Positions 22,902 through 30,382 of a DNA stretch of 35,991 bases are shown here, piece after piece. The notes under the pieces were generated by a model that was given only the letters and a program-made list of their open reading frames with translations, was not told the DNA's origin and ran no database searches. The translations under genes and the position numbers were made by a program. How positions within the stretch are numbered: position 1 is the first letter of the stretch; the number at the start of each line of letters is the position of its first letter. The DNA is from TC-15 sp034437275 (lineage in GTDB: Bacteria > Chloroflexota > Anaerolineae > Aggregatilineales > Aggregatilineaceae): assembly GCA_034437275.1 (NCBI GenBank), contig DAOTUD010000196.1:1-35991 (forward strand), in the 5' to 3' direction.

Positions 22902-22946
22902 TGTTGCAATTGTTTGGCCATCTAACAACAAAGGTTGTCATTTTTC

Positions 22947-23027
22947 ATGTTCCGCCGCAGTGCGCTTCTTGTCGTCGTAATTCTCCTCGTCATTATTGGC
23001 GGGGTATTCGGCGTTGGGAGGACCTAG
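22947..23027 (+). CDS. Leader peptide 1 of the ilv-leu operon (attenuator control peptide)
   Basis: A 26-codon ORF, MFRRSALLVV... to ...GVGRT, with eleven consecutive branched-chain codons, LLVVVILLVII (22965-22997), then three more Val. It starts about 39 nt after the predicted transcription start. AAAGG (22930-22934) lies 12 nt before the ATG, so the ribosome site is modest. The candidate antiterminator strand TGGGAGG (23015-23021) is inside its last codons. A ribosome that finishes translation at the TAG (23025-23027) would cover it; one stalled in the Leu/Val/Ile run would leave it free. This is the logic of the E. coli ilv leader, though the peptide sequence is unrelated apart from composition. 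Confidence 0.82.
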   Translation: MFRRSALLVVVILLVIIGGVFGVGRT

Positions 23028-23088
23028 CGTAAGCGGAGCAGGTCATACCGAGGACATCAGGAACCTCCCACCGGCGGGAGGTTTTTTT
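23015..23088 (+). terminator. Attenuator 1: antiterminator strand and terminator
   Basis: The terminator is ACCTCCC (23063-23069), a 6-nt loop and GGGAGGT (23076-23082), running into seven T (23082-23088). An earlier copy of GGGAGG, as TGGGAGG (23015-23021), can pair with CCTCCCA (23064-23070) to form the exclusive antiterminator. A small third helix GACCT (23021-23025)/AGGTC (23040-23044) could compete for the same strand. The terminator lies 36 nt after the leader-1 stop codon. Confidence 0.85.
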
Positions 23089-23124
23089 GTTGCGCGGATC
23101 AGCTTGCAGCTAACGGATAGCATA

Positions 23125-23253
23125 ATGCGAACCAACCGGACCCTAAGCCTTGTCATTGTAATCAGCCTTCTTGACCTTCTTCTCATTATTGAGAACAAGG
23201 TTTCGGGTTTTGGGGTGGTTCCGGTCCCGATACGGCGCAGCAGAGCATACTGA
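23125..23253 (+). CDS. Leader peptide 2 of the ilv-leu operon (attenuator control peptide)
   Basis: A 42-codon ORF between the first and second attenuator hairpins. Residues 7-22, LSLVIVISLLDLLLII, hold 13 branched-chain residues in 16. Val and Ile recur at residues 26, 31, 32, 34 and 36. The ORF can be read further upstream in frame, but this ATG sits just before the control codons and after the first U-tract. Its ribosome site is weak (ACGGA about 10 nt upstream). An imperfect hairpin covers its Leu/Ile codons. The candidate antiterminator strand lies in codons 30-32 (GGG GTG GTT). Confidence 0.78.
   Translation: MRTNRTLSLVIVISLLDLLLIIENKVSGFGVVPVPIRRSRAY
23173..23202 (+). other. Pause-type hairpin over the control codons of leader 2
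   Basis: ACCTT (23174-23178) and TTCTC (23180-23184) pair with GAGAA (23191-23195) and AAGGT (23197-23201) around an ATTATT loop. The stem has one C-C mismatch and a possible closing G-U. Its 5' arm consists of the Leu codons of leader 2, so a ribosome stalled there would open it. This is the position of the classical 1:2 hairpin. Confidence 0.6.
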
Positions 23254-23308
23254 CGACGCTAAGGGACACACACGACCAGCCGCCCCAAACCGGGGCGGTT
23301 TCTTTTTT
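23206..23308 (+). terminator. Attenuator 2: antiterminator strand and terminator
   Basis: The terminator is CCGCCCC (23280-23286), a 5-nt loop and GGGGCGG (23292-23298), followed by TTTCTTTTTT (23299-23308). It ends 32 nt before ilvD. GGGGTGGTT (23212-23220) can pair with AGCCGCCCC (23278-23286). The pairing can extend through TTT/AAA and, past one bulged T, GG/CC, giving about 14 bp. This is longer than the terminator stem. A helix TCGGG (23203-23207)/CCCGA (23226-23230) could hide the antiterminator strand. Confidence 0.82.
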
Positions 23309-23340
23309 GGGCGGAAGCCGTACACACGCGAGGGCAAACC

Positions 23341-25008
23341 ATGCGCTCCAACCGAATCAAGCGGGGAATTGAACGGGCACCCCACCGCAGCTTGCTGAAA
23401 GCGACCGGGGTCACCGATGCCGATATGCACAAGCCGTTCATCGCGGTGGTGAATTCCTATGTCGATATTGTGCCCGGCCATGTGCATTTGCAGCAGTTCG
23501 GGCAGGTCGTCAAGCAGGCCATCCGCGACGCGGGCGGCGTGCCGTTCGAGTTCAACACGATTGGTGTCGATGACGGCATCGTGATGGGTCACATCGGCAT
23601 GAACTACTCGCTGCCCAGCCGCGAACTGATCGCCGATTCGGTTGAGACGATGGTCGTGGCACATGCCTTCGACGGCATGATCTGCATCCCCAACTGCGAC
23701 AAGATCGTGCCCGGCATGTTGATGGGCGCGATGCGGGTGGACGTTCCGACGATCTTCATCAGCGGCGGGCCGATGCCTGCCGGCAAGACACCGGATGGCC
23801 GCACGGTCGATCTGATCAGCGTGTTCGAGGGCGTCGGCGCATACCGGGCCGGGCGCATTGACGATGCCGAACTCAAGACGCTGGAAGATTACGGCTGCCC
23901 GTCGTGCGGGTCGTGTTCGGGCATGTTCACGGCCAACTCGATGAACTGCATGATGGAGGCGCTGGGCATGGCGCTGCCCTACAATGGCACGATATTGGCC
24001 GACACGCCGGAACGGACTGCCCTGGCCCAACACGCCGCCCGGCAGATCATCACCCTGATCGAGCAGGACCTGACGCCGCGCAAGATCGTAACGCCGGAAG
24101 CCGTCGACGATGCCTTCGCGCTCGACATGGCGATGGGCGGCAGCACCAACACCGTGCTGCACACGCTGGCGCTGGCCTACGAGGCTGGGGTGGACTACCC
24201 GCTGGAACGGATCAACGAGGTGGCGGCCCGCGTGCCCCATATCTGCAAGGTGAGTCCGATGTCCCACTGGCACATGGAAGACGTCCACCGTGCGGGGGGT
24301 GTGCCGGCCATCCTCAACGAGCTGGCCCAAAACGGCACCGCGCTGCACCTGGACCGCCCCACCGTGACCGGCCAGACCCTTCGCGAGAACATCGCCGGCG
24401 CCCAGGTCACCGATCATGACGTGATTCGCCCGGTCGATAGGCCGCACCGGGCGACTGGCGGCCTGATGGTGCTGTTCGGCAGCCTGGCTCCGGATGGGGC
24501 CGTGATCAAGGTGGGCGGCGTGCCGGACAACATGCGCCAGCATCGCGGCCCGGCCCGCGTTTTCGAAAGCGAAGAAGCCGCTTCGCGGGGCATCCTGAAC
24601 GGCGAGATCGAGCTGGGCGACGTGGTGGTCATTCGCTACGAAGGTCCGCGCGGCGGCCCGGGGATGCAGGAAATGTTGGGGCCAACCGCCCAGATACAGG
24701 GCATGGGGTTGGGTGACAGCGTGGCCTTGATCACCGACGGGCGTTTTTCCGGCGGGAGCCGCGGCATTTCGATCGGGCACATCAGCCCGGAAGCGGCGGC
24801 GCATGGCCCGCTGGCAGCGGTGCAGGAAGGCGACCCGATCGCTATCGACCTGGACGCGCGGACGTTGGATTTATTGGTGGACGGCGGCGAGGTCCAGCGC
24901 CGGCTGGATGCGCTGCCCCCGTTTGAACCGGACATTCCCAGTCGCTGGCTGCGGCGCTATGCGCGCCTGGTGAGCAGTGCCAGCACCGGGGCGGTCTTTC
25001 TGGACTGA
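23341..25008 (+). CDS. ilvD: Dihydroxy-acid dehydratase
   Basis: A 555-residue Fe-S dehydratase catalysing the third common step of valine, isoleucine and leucine precursor synthesis, from dihydroxy acid to 2-keto acid. The visible signatures are CIPNCDKIVPGMLMG, GCPSCGSCSGMFTANSMNC, AMGGSTNTVLH and VIRYEGPRGGPGMQEML. At the first cluster position of [2Fe-2S] enzymes (NxCN) this protein reads VNSYVDIVPGHVHL. That is the E. coli form, which predicts the oxygen-labile [4Fe-4S] type. GAGG precedes the ATG. It is the first structural gene behind the double attenuator. Confidence 0.97.
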   Translation: MRSNRIKRGIERAPHRSLLKATGVTDADMHKPFIAVVNSYVDIVPGHVHLQQFGQVVKQAIRDAGGVPFEFNTIGVDDGIVMGHIGMNYSLPSRELIADSVETMVVAHAFDGMICIPNCDKIVPGMLMGAMRVDVPTIFISGGPMPAGKTPDGRTVDLISVFEGVGAYRAGRIDDAELKTLEDYGCPSCGSCSGMFTANSMNCMMEALGMALPYNGTILADTPERTALAQHAARQIITLIEQDLTPRKIVTPEAVDDAFALDMAMGGSTNTVLHTLALAYEAGVDYPLERINEVAARVPHICKVSPMSHWHMEDVHRAGGVPAILNELAQNGTALHLDRPTVTGQTLRENIAGAQVTDHDVIRPVDRPHRATGGLMVLFGSLAPDGAVIKVGGVPDNMRQHRGPARVFESEEAASRGILNGEIELGDVVVIRYEGPRGGPGMQEMLGPTAQIQGMGLGDSVALITDGRFSGGSRGISIGHISPEAAAHGPLAAVQEGDPIAIDLDARTLDLLVDGGEVQRRLDALPPFEPDIPSRWLRRYARLVSSASTGAVFLD

Positions 25009-25052
25009 AGTAGACTACAACGAGGGAAGCGAGAGCTAAAGGAGGTTCTACC

Positions 25053-26759
25053 GTGAAATTGACCGGCGCTGAGATCTTACTGGAGTGTTTAATCCGCGAG
25101 CAAGTCGATGTGATCTTTGGGTATCCCGGCGGCGCAAACCTGCCGATCTACGATGCCATGACCAATTACGCACAAATCCGCCACGTGCTGACCCGTCACG
25201 AGCAGGGCGCGACCCACATGGCCGACGGCTACGCGCGGGCGACGGGCAAGGTCGGCGTCGCGATGGCGACCTCTGGCCCCGGCGCGACCAACATGGTGAC
25301 CGGCATCGCCACCGCCATGATGGACTCGTCGCCGCTGGTGTGCATCACTGGGCAGGTGTCCAGCGGGGCCATCGGCAGCGACGCCTTCCAGGAAACGGAT
25401 GTCACCGGCGTTACTCTGCCGATCACCAAGCACAACTACCTGGTGTACGACGTGGAAGACCTGGCCTATACCGTGCGCGAGGCGTTCCACATCGCGCGTA
25501 CCGGGCGGCCCGGCCCCGTGTTGATCGACATTCCGAAGGACGTGCAGAACGCGGTGACGGAGTTCGTCTACCCGGAGGAGGAGATCGTGCTGCCGGGCTA
25601 TCATCCGCCGCACCACGCCGACGAGCAGGCCCTCGTCGCCGCGCTGGAGTTGATCAACGAGGCCGAGCGCCCGGTGATCCTGGCCGGGCACGGCGTGCTG
25701 ATGTCTGGCGCGACAGAGGAAGTGCTGGCGTTCGCCGAAACCATGCAGACGCCCTTCGCGCTGACGCTGCTGGGCAAAGGCGGCGTGCCGGAAAGTCACC
25801 CGCTGTCGCTGGGCATGATGGGGATGCACGGCACCGGCTACGCCAACCTGGCGATCCAAAACGCCGACCTGCTGCTGGCCTTCGGGATGCGCTTCGACGA
25901 CCGCGTGACCGGCAACCTGAAGACCTACGCTCCCAACGCGAAGAAAATCCACATCGATATCGACCCCTCCGAGTTTCACAAAAGCGTGCGGGTGGATGTG
26001 CCAATTGTTGGCGACTTGAAGACGGTCCTGGGCCAGTTGCAGCCCATGCTGGAACCCAAGCAGCATAAAGCCTGGGTCGGGCAGATTCGCGACTGGATGG
26101 AAGACGCCAACGCGCGCGACATCGTGCACCGCGACGTGGGCGACCGGATGCTCGCCGCGCATGTGATCCACAACCTGTGGCAGGTCACGAAGGGGGATGC
26201 AGTGGTGGTGACCGATGTCGGCCAGCACCAGATGTGGGAGGCGCAGTATTACCCCCACCAGCGCCCGCACACCCTGATCACCTCGGGCGGGCTGGGTACG
26301 ATGGGCTTCGGCCTGCCGGCAGCCCTGGGCGCGACGATTGGCCTGAACAGCCCGAACGTGTGGGTCATCGTGGGCGACGGCGGCTTCCAGATGACGATGA
26401 CGGAACTGGGCACCGCCATCCAGGAGGATGTGCCGCTGAATATCGCTATCATCAACAACGGGTTCCTGGGCATGGTGCGCCAGTGGCAGGAGTTCTTCTA
26501 TGAAGAACGCTACAACGCCACGCCGATAATGAACCCGGACTTCGTGAAGCTGGCCGCGGCCTATGACATTCCCGCGCGGCGTGTCGAGCGACGCGAAGAT
26601 ATCGTCTCCGCGTTCGAGTGGGCCAACAGCATCACGGACCGGCCCGTACTGGTCGATTTCGTGGTCGAGACGCACGACCTGGTGTATCCGATGGTGCCAA
26701 GTGGGGCCGATCTGCATAACATGATCCGCCGCCCGATGGAATCCGAAAACGCGATGTAG
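25053..26759 (+). CDS. ilvB: Acetolactate synthase large subunit
   Basis: A 568-residue ThDP enzyme that condenses pyruvate with pyruvate or 2-ketobutyrate. The GTG start follows AAAGGAGG (25038-25045). The N-terminal domain has FGYPGGANLPIYDAM and the catalytic Glu in HEQGATHMADGYAR. The ThDP/Mg motif is GDGGFQMTMTELGTA followed by IINN near residue 470. The FAD-linked middle domain and RFDDRVTGNL are also typical of AHAS and not of simple pyruvate oxidases. ilvN follows after 14 nt. Confidence 0.96.
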   Translation: MKLTGAEILLECLIREQVDVIFGYPGGANLPIYDAMTNYAQIRHVLTRHEQGATHMADGYARATGKVGVAMATSGPGATNMVTGIATAMMDSSPLVCITGQVSSGAIGSDAFQETDVTGVTLPITKHNYLVYDVEDLAYTVREAFHIARTGRPGPVLIDIPKDVQNAVTEFVYPEEEIVLPGYHPPHHADEQALVAALELINEAERPVILAGHGVLMSGATEEVLAFAETMQTPFALTLLGKGGVPESHPLSLGMMGMHGTGYANLAIQNADLLLAFGMRFDDRVTGNLKTYAPNAKKIHIDIDPSEFHKSVRVDVPIVGDLKTVLGQLQPMLEPKQHKAWVGQIRDWMEDANARDIVHRDVGDRMLAAHVIHNLWQVTKGDAVVVTDVGQHQMWEAQYYPHQRPHTLITSGGLGTMGFGLPAALGATIGLNSPNVWVIVGDGGFQMTMTELGTAIQEDVPLNIAIINNGFLGMVRQWQEFFYEERYNATPIMNPDFVKLAAAYDIPARRVERREDIVSAFEWANSITDRPVLVDFVVETHDLVYPMVPSGADLHNMIRRPMESENAM

Positions 26760-26773
26760 GAGGAGCAAGTCCC

Positions 26774-27313
26774 ATGAAAGAAACGCTCTTGGTTTTGGTC
26801 GAAAACAAGCCCGGCGTGTTGAACCGGGTCGCCACACTGTTCCGGCGGCGAAACTTCAACATCGACAGCCTGACCGTAGGCCGCACGGAAAACCCGGCGA
26901 TCTCGCGCATGACCATCGTTGTTGAAGGCGGCGCGGAGCAGATTCGCAATCAACTGTACAAGCTGGTGAACGTGATCCAGGTCGAAGAAGTGACCGCTGT
27001 TCCCGACGTCAGCCGCGACCTGGCGCTGATCAAAGTGAAGGTCGACAGCCAGACACGCGGCGAGGTGGTGCAGGTGTGCGATATCTTCCGCGCGCGCATC
27101 GTCGACGCCACGCCGGAAACGGTGATCGTCGAGGTGACGGGCGACGAGGACAAGATCACCAGCCTGGTCGAGATGCTGTCGCCGTTCGGCATTATGGAGA
27201 TGGTGCGGACCGGGGTGGTGACGATGGCGCGCGGCGAGCACACCCTCTCACCGAATGGATACCAGCCGCGCGCGAGTGCATCCGGCAATGGCCACCGCGC
27301 CAGTGTCATTTAA
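26774..27313 (+). CDS. ilvN: Acetolactate synthase small (regulatory) subunit
   Basis: A 179-residue regulator of AHAS. The N-terminal ACT domain, LLVLVENKPGVLNRVATLF and RRNFNIDSLTVG, binds valine for feedback control. The C-terminal domain (about 80-165) activates the large subunit. TAGGAGGAG overlaps the ilvB stop and serves as the ribosome site. The length is close to the family norm (about 160-180). The last 20 residues are a low-complexity tail that may not be functional. Confidence 0.96.
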   Translation: MKETLLVLVENKPGVLNRVATLFRRRNFNIDSLTVGRTENPAISRMTIVVEGGAEQIRNQLYKLVNVIQVEEVTAVPDVSRDLALIKVKVDSQTRGEVVQVCDIFRARIVDATPETVIVEVTGDEDKITSLVEMLSPFGIMEMVRTGVVTMARGEHTLSPNGYQPRASASGNGHRASVI

Positions 27314-27325
27314 GGAGTTTGAACT

Positions 27326-28342
27326 GTGGCAAAACTGTACTATGACGACGATGCCGACCCGCGTTATCTCGCGGACAAAACCGTGGCCGTAATCGGCTAC
27401 GGCAGCCAGGGCCACGCCCACGCCTTGAACCTGCACGACAGTGGGGTGAATGTGGTTGTTGGTCTGTACGCGGGCAGCAAGTCCTGGCCCAAAGCCGAGG
27501 CCGATGGCCTGACCGTGCAGACAGTCGCCGACGCCGCGGCTGCGGCTGACATAGTGATGATCCTGCTGCCCGACACCATGCAGCCCCAGGTTTACGCCGA
27601 CAGCATCGCGCCCCACCTGGAGCCGGGCAACACGATCATGTTCGCGCACGGCTTTAATATTCGCTACGACCAGATCAAGCCCCCGGATTTCGTCGATGTG
27701 AGCATGATCGCGCCCAAAGCGCCGGGACACCGGGTGCGCGAGCTGTACGTCACTGGAGCCGGGACGCCGGGCTTGCTGGCCGTGGAGCAGGACGTCAGCG
27801 GGGATGCCAAAGCGGTCGCGCTGGCCTATGCGCGCGCGCTGGGCTGCACCCGCGCCGGCGTGATCGAGACGACCTTCGCCGAGGAAACCGAAACCGACCT
27901 GTTCGGCGAGCAGACCGTGCTCTGCGGCGGCGTGACCGCGCTGGTCAAGGCCGGGTTCGAGACGCTGGTCAAGGCCGGTTACCAGCCGGAGATCGCCTAT
28001 TTTGAAGTGCTGCACGAACTCAAGCTCATCGTCGACCTGATGTACCAGGGCGGCATGGGCTACATGTGGTATTCGGTGTCGGATACGGCGGAGCACGGCG
28101 GCTATACCGGCGGTGCGCGCCTGATCACCGAGGAAACGCAGGGCGAGATGCAGCAAATGCTGGACGACATCCGCAGCGGGGCCTATGCCGAAAAATGGAT
28201 CGCAGAAAACAAGGCCGGGCGTGCCGCGTTCAACGAGCAGCGCAAACGCGAGCAAGACCTGTTGATCGAGAAGGTCGGGGCCGAACTGCGCGAGATGATG
28301 CCTTTCATGCAGGCCAAGCACGCGCCGAAGGCCGACGATTGA
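27326..28342 (+). CDS. ilvC: Ketol-acid reductoisomerase (class I)
   Basis: A 338-residue NADPH-dependent reductoisomerase acting between acetolactate synthase and IlvD. The GTG start follows AAGGAG (27312-27317), which overlaps the ilvN stop. The Rossmann motif is VIGYGSQGHAHALNL. The Ser in GLYAGSKSW marks NADPH preference in related enzymes. The knotted helical domain has the metal-binding FAEETETDLFGEQTVLCGG and HELKLIVDLMYQGG. The length is typical of the short class I form. Confidence 0.97.
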   Translation: MAKLYYDDDADPRYLADKTVAVIGYGSQGHAHALNLHDSGVNVVVGLYAGSKSWPKAEADGLTVQTVADAAAAADIVMILLPDTMQPQVYADSIAPHLEPGNTIMFAHGFNIRYDQIKPPDFVDVSMIAPKAPGHRVRELYVTGAGTPGLLAVEQDVSGDAKAVALAYARALGCTRAGVIETTFAEETETDLFGEQTVLCGGVTALVKAGFETLVKAGYQPEIAYFEVLHELKLIVDLMYQGGMGYMWYSVSDTAEHGGYTGGARLITEETQGEMQQMLDDIRSGAYAEKWIAENKAGRAAFNEQRKREQDLLIEKVGAELREMMPFMQAKHAPKADD

Positions 28343-28381
28343 CCGGGGCTGTATAACGTCGCACGAGAGGAGGTGGTGTGC

Positions 28382-28579
28382 ATGTCCGAAGATGGGCTTA
28401 GCCCGCTAAGTGACGATGACCTTGTGGACCTGACCGGATATCGCGAAGTGAAACGTAATGACAGCCAGCAGGAGAGGAAAAACACAGCATGGATGAACCT
28501 GGGGTTATGCCCGAAAACATGGTACGAATTTTTGACACCACCTTACGTGACGGCGAGCAGTCGCCCGGCGCGAGCCTGA
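28382..28579 (+). CDS. Possible small protein, DUF4224-like N-terminus, overlapping leuA
   Basis: A 65-codon ORF behind the strongest ribosome site of the region, AGGAGGT (28368-28374), 8 nt from the ATG. Residues 8-22, PLSDDDLVDLTGYRE, resemble the start of small DUF4224 proteins (LTDEELxxLTGY). The rest does not obviously continue the family. The ORF ends 91 nt inside leuA in another frame, and the overlapping part has no selective signature of its own. It may be a real small protein, a remnant, or a translated leader that couples ilvC to leuA. The DUF4224 resemblance is a weak, partial match. Confidence 0.35.
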   Translation: MSEDGLSPLSDDDLVDLTGYREVKRNDSQQERKNTAWMNLGLCPKTWYEFLTPPYVTASSRPARA

Positions 28580-30102
28580 CCAGCGCCGAAAAGATCGACA
28601 TTGCGCGGCAGTTGGCGCGCCTGGGCGTAGACGTGATCGAGGCCGGGTTTCCGGCGGCGTCTCCCGACGATCTGGAGGGCGTGCGGCGCATCGCGCGCGA
28701 AGTCGGCACGGCGGACGGTCCGATCATCTGCGGGCTGGCGCGTGCGACACGCGGCGACATCGACAAGGCGTGGGAAGCGGTGCAGGATGCGGCTAAACCG
28801 CGCATCCACACGTTTCTCGCCACGTCAGATATCCACATGCAGCACAAGCTGCGCATGTCGCGCGAGGAGGTCGTCGCACGCACGCGCGACATGGTGGCCT
28901 ATGCCCGGTCGCTGTGCGCGGACGTCGAATTCTCGCCAGAGGACGCCTGCCGTTCTGACCCGGATTTCCTGGTCGAGGTGCTCAACGCCGCCATCGAGGC
29001 CGGTGCCACGACGTTGAACATTCCAGACACGGTCGGCTACATCATGCCGCAGGAGTATTTCGAGCGCATGCAAAAGCTGATCCGCGAGACAGACGGCGGC
29101 GAGGACGTGATCTGGTCGGTGCACTGCCACGACGATCTGGGCTTCGCCACCGCGAACACGCTGGCCGGGCTGCAGGCCGGGGCGCGCCAGGCCGAGGTCA
29201 CGATCAACGGCATCGGCGAGCGCGCGGGGAATACGTCATTGGAAGAGGTCGTGATGGCGCTGCGCACCCGTCCCGGCGTGTACGGCCTGGAGACCAACAT
29301 CGACACTACGCAGCTCACCCGCACCAGCCGCATGGTCAGCAATTACACCGGCATGGTCGTGCAGCCCAACAAGGCGATCGTGGGCGTCAATGCCTTCAGT
29401 CACGAGGCGGGCATCCACCAGGACGGCATCCTCAAGCACCAGGCCACCTACGAGATCATGACGCCGGAGACGGTGGGCCTGCACCAGAGCAATCTGGTAC
29501 TCGGCAAGCACAGCGGACGGCATGCGTTCCGCGTGCGTTTGCAGGAACTCGGCTACGACCTGAGCGACGAAGATGTGAACCAGGTGTTCCAGCGCTTCAA
29601 GATGCTGGCCGACAAGAAGAAGACCATCACCGATGCCGACCTGGAAGCCCTGGTCGCCGACGAGGTCTACAGCCCGGAGGATATCTTCACACTGGAGGGG
29701 ATTCAGGTCGCGTGCGGCCAACCCGGCATGCCGACCGCTACGATCAAGCTGCGCGGGCCGGATGGCGAGGTGCGCATCGCGGCGGCGATTGGCGCCGGGC
29801 CGGTGGACGCCGCTTACCAGGCCATCGACATGATCATCGCCGTGCCCAACACGCTGGTCGAGTACCGCGTGGCAGCCATCACGGAAGGGATCGACGCGCT
29901 GGGCGAAGTGACGGTGCGCATCCGCCGCGACGAAAACGGACGCCGCACCTTTGGCGGCTACGGGGCCGACACCGACATCATCGTCGCCAGCGCTGCGGCC
30001 TATCTCTCTGCCGTCAACCGGATGCTGGCCTTTACCGGCTACGAGGAACGTCAACCCGAAGGGGAAGCGGCAGCCGTTCACGTCGTCGCGCCCACCGCTT
30101 AA
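28489..30102 (+). CDS. leuA: 2-Isopropylmalate synthase
   Basis: A 537-residue enzyme starting leucine synthesis from 2-ketoisovalerate and acetyl-CoA. The catalytic domain opens IFDTTLRDGEQSPGASLT and carries the metal-binding HCHDDLGFATAN and GIGERAGNTSLEEVVMAL. The C-terminal regulatory domain (about residue 390 onward; GPVDAAYQAID, TVRIRRDENGRRTFGGYGADTDII) gives leucine feedback inhibition. The ATG at 28489 has GGAGAGG 11 nt upstream; Met7 and Met11 are alternative starts. It is the first leucine-specific gene after ilvC. Confidence 0.96.
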   Translation: MDEPGVMPENMVRIFDTTLRDGEQSPGASLTSAEKIDIARQLARLGVDVIEAGFPAASPDDLEGVRRIAREVGTADGPIICGLARATRGDIDKAWEAVQDAAKPRIHTFLATSDIHMQHKLRMSREEVVARTRDMVAYARSLCADVEFSPEDACRSDPDFLVEVLNAAIEAGATTLNIPDTVGYIMPQEYFERMQKLIRETDGGEDVIWSVHCHDDLGFATANTLAGLQAGARQAEVTINGIGERAGNTSLEEVVMALRTRPGVYGLETNIDTTQLTRTSRMVSNYTGMVVQPNKAIVGVNAFSHEAGIHQDGILKHQATYEIMTPETVGLHQSNLVLGKHSGRHAFRVRLQELGYDLSDEDVNQVFQRFKMLADKKKTITDADLEALVADEVYSPEDIFTLEGIQVACGQPGMPTATIKLRGPDGEVRIAAAIGAGPVDAAYQAIDMIIAVPNTLVEYRVAAITEGIDALGEVTVRIRRDENGRRTFGGYGADTDIIVASAAAYLSAVNRMLAFTGYEERQPEGEAAAVHVVAPTA

Positions 30103-30117
30103 GCACACCAATTGCAT

Positions 30118-30144
30118 GAGATTCTTGAGATTCTTGAGATTCTA
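30118..30144 (+). repeat. Three tandem 9-nt repeats
   Basis: GAGATTCTT, GAGATTCTT and GAGATTCTA follow one another between leuA and the small ORF. It could be a slippage-made tract. No obvious regulatory meaning. Confidence 0.7.
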
Positions 30145-30194
30145 TCGCCAGACGAAATCAACACGTTTCCAGGAAAAAAAGGAGCTAGAGGAAC

Positions 30195-30371
30195 ATGACT
30201 ACTCGCCCATCATCAAATGGCAAAACGAAACCGACGACCCGGAATACAACTGCGCCGATCTTCGAAGCCTTCAAGGAGCCGCGTGCCTGGGCGCTGAACT
30301 GGGACGGGGAAACGCTCAAGACGGCGGCCAAGACGACTACCACCAAACCGACCACTAAACCACGAGCTTAA
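30195..30371 (+). CDS. Small basic protein between leuA and leuC, 58 residues
   Basis: The ATG at 30195 has AGAGGA 2-8 nt upstream and the TAA ends 11 nt before leuC. Both tails are rich in Thr, Lys and Pro (TKPTTRNTTAP and KTTTTKPTTKPRA) and look disordered. The middle, IFEAFKEPRAWALNWDGETL, is a compact aromatic core. Third codon positions in the core are as GC-rich as in the neighbouring genes, which supports translation. It fills an otherwise unexplained 280-bp gap within a tightly packed operon. No family is recognised. A competing out-of-phase frame (30116-30358) has poor start context. Confidence 0.6.
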   Translation: MTTRPSSNGKTKPTTRNTTAPIFEAFKEPRAWALNWDGETLKTAAKTTTTKPTTKPRA

Positions 30372-30382
30372 CGGAGCTTAGC

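Noticed and set aside
22900..23340. T-box riboswitch as the main explanation of the ilv leader
   Set aside because: Only a 10-of-14 match to the T-box core is seen, in unit 2. No Stem I or specifier loop was recognised, and two ORFs with extreme branched-chain codon runs fit peptide attenuation better. Kept as a low-ranked finding because a covariance search was not possible.
23143..24804. 553-codon open frame antisense to ilvD
   Set aside because: Shadow frame caused by GC-rich codons. The composition is rich in His, Arg and Gln without domain motifs, and the sense frame is a clear IlvD.
25089..26837. 582-codon open frame antisense to ilvB
   Set aside because: Same reason: no recognisable motif, no ribosome site, and fully covered by IlvB with intact catalytic motifs.
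30116..30358. 80-codon ORF starting in the 9-nt repeats
   Set aside because: No ribosome site. The sequence is a frame shadow of the better supported 58-codon ORF at 30195-30371.
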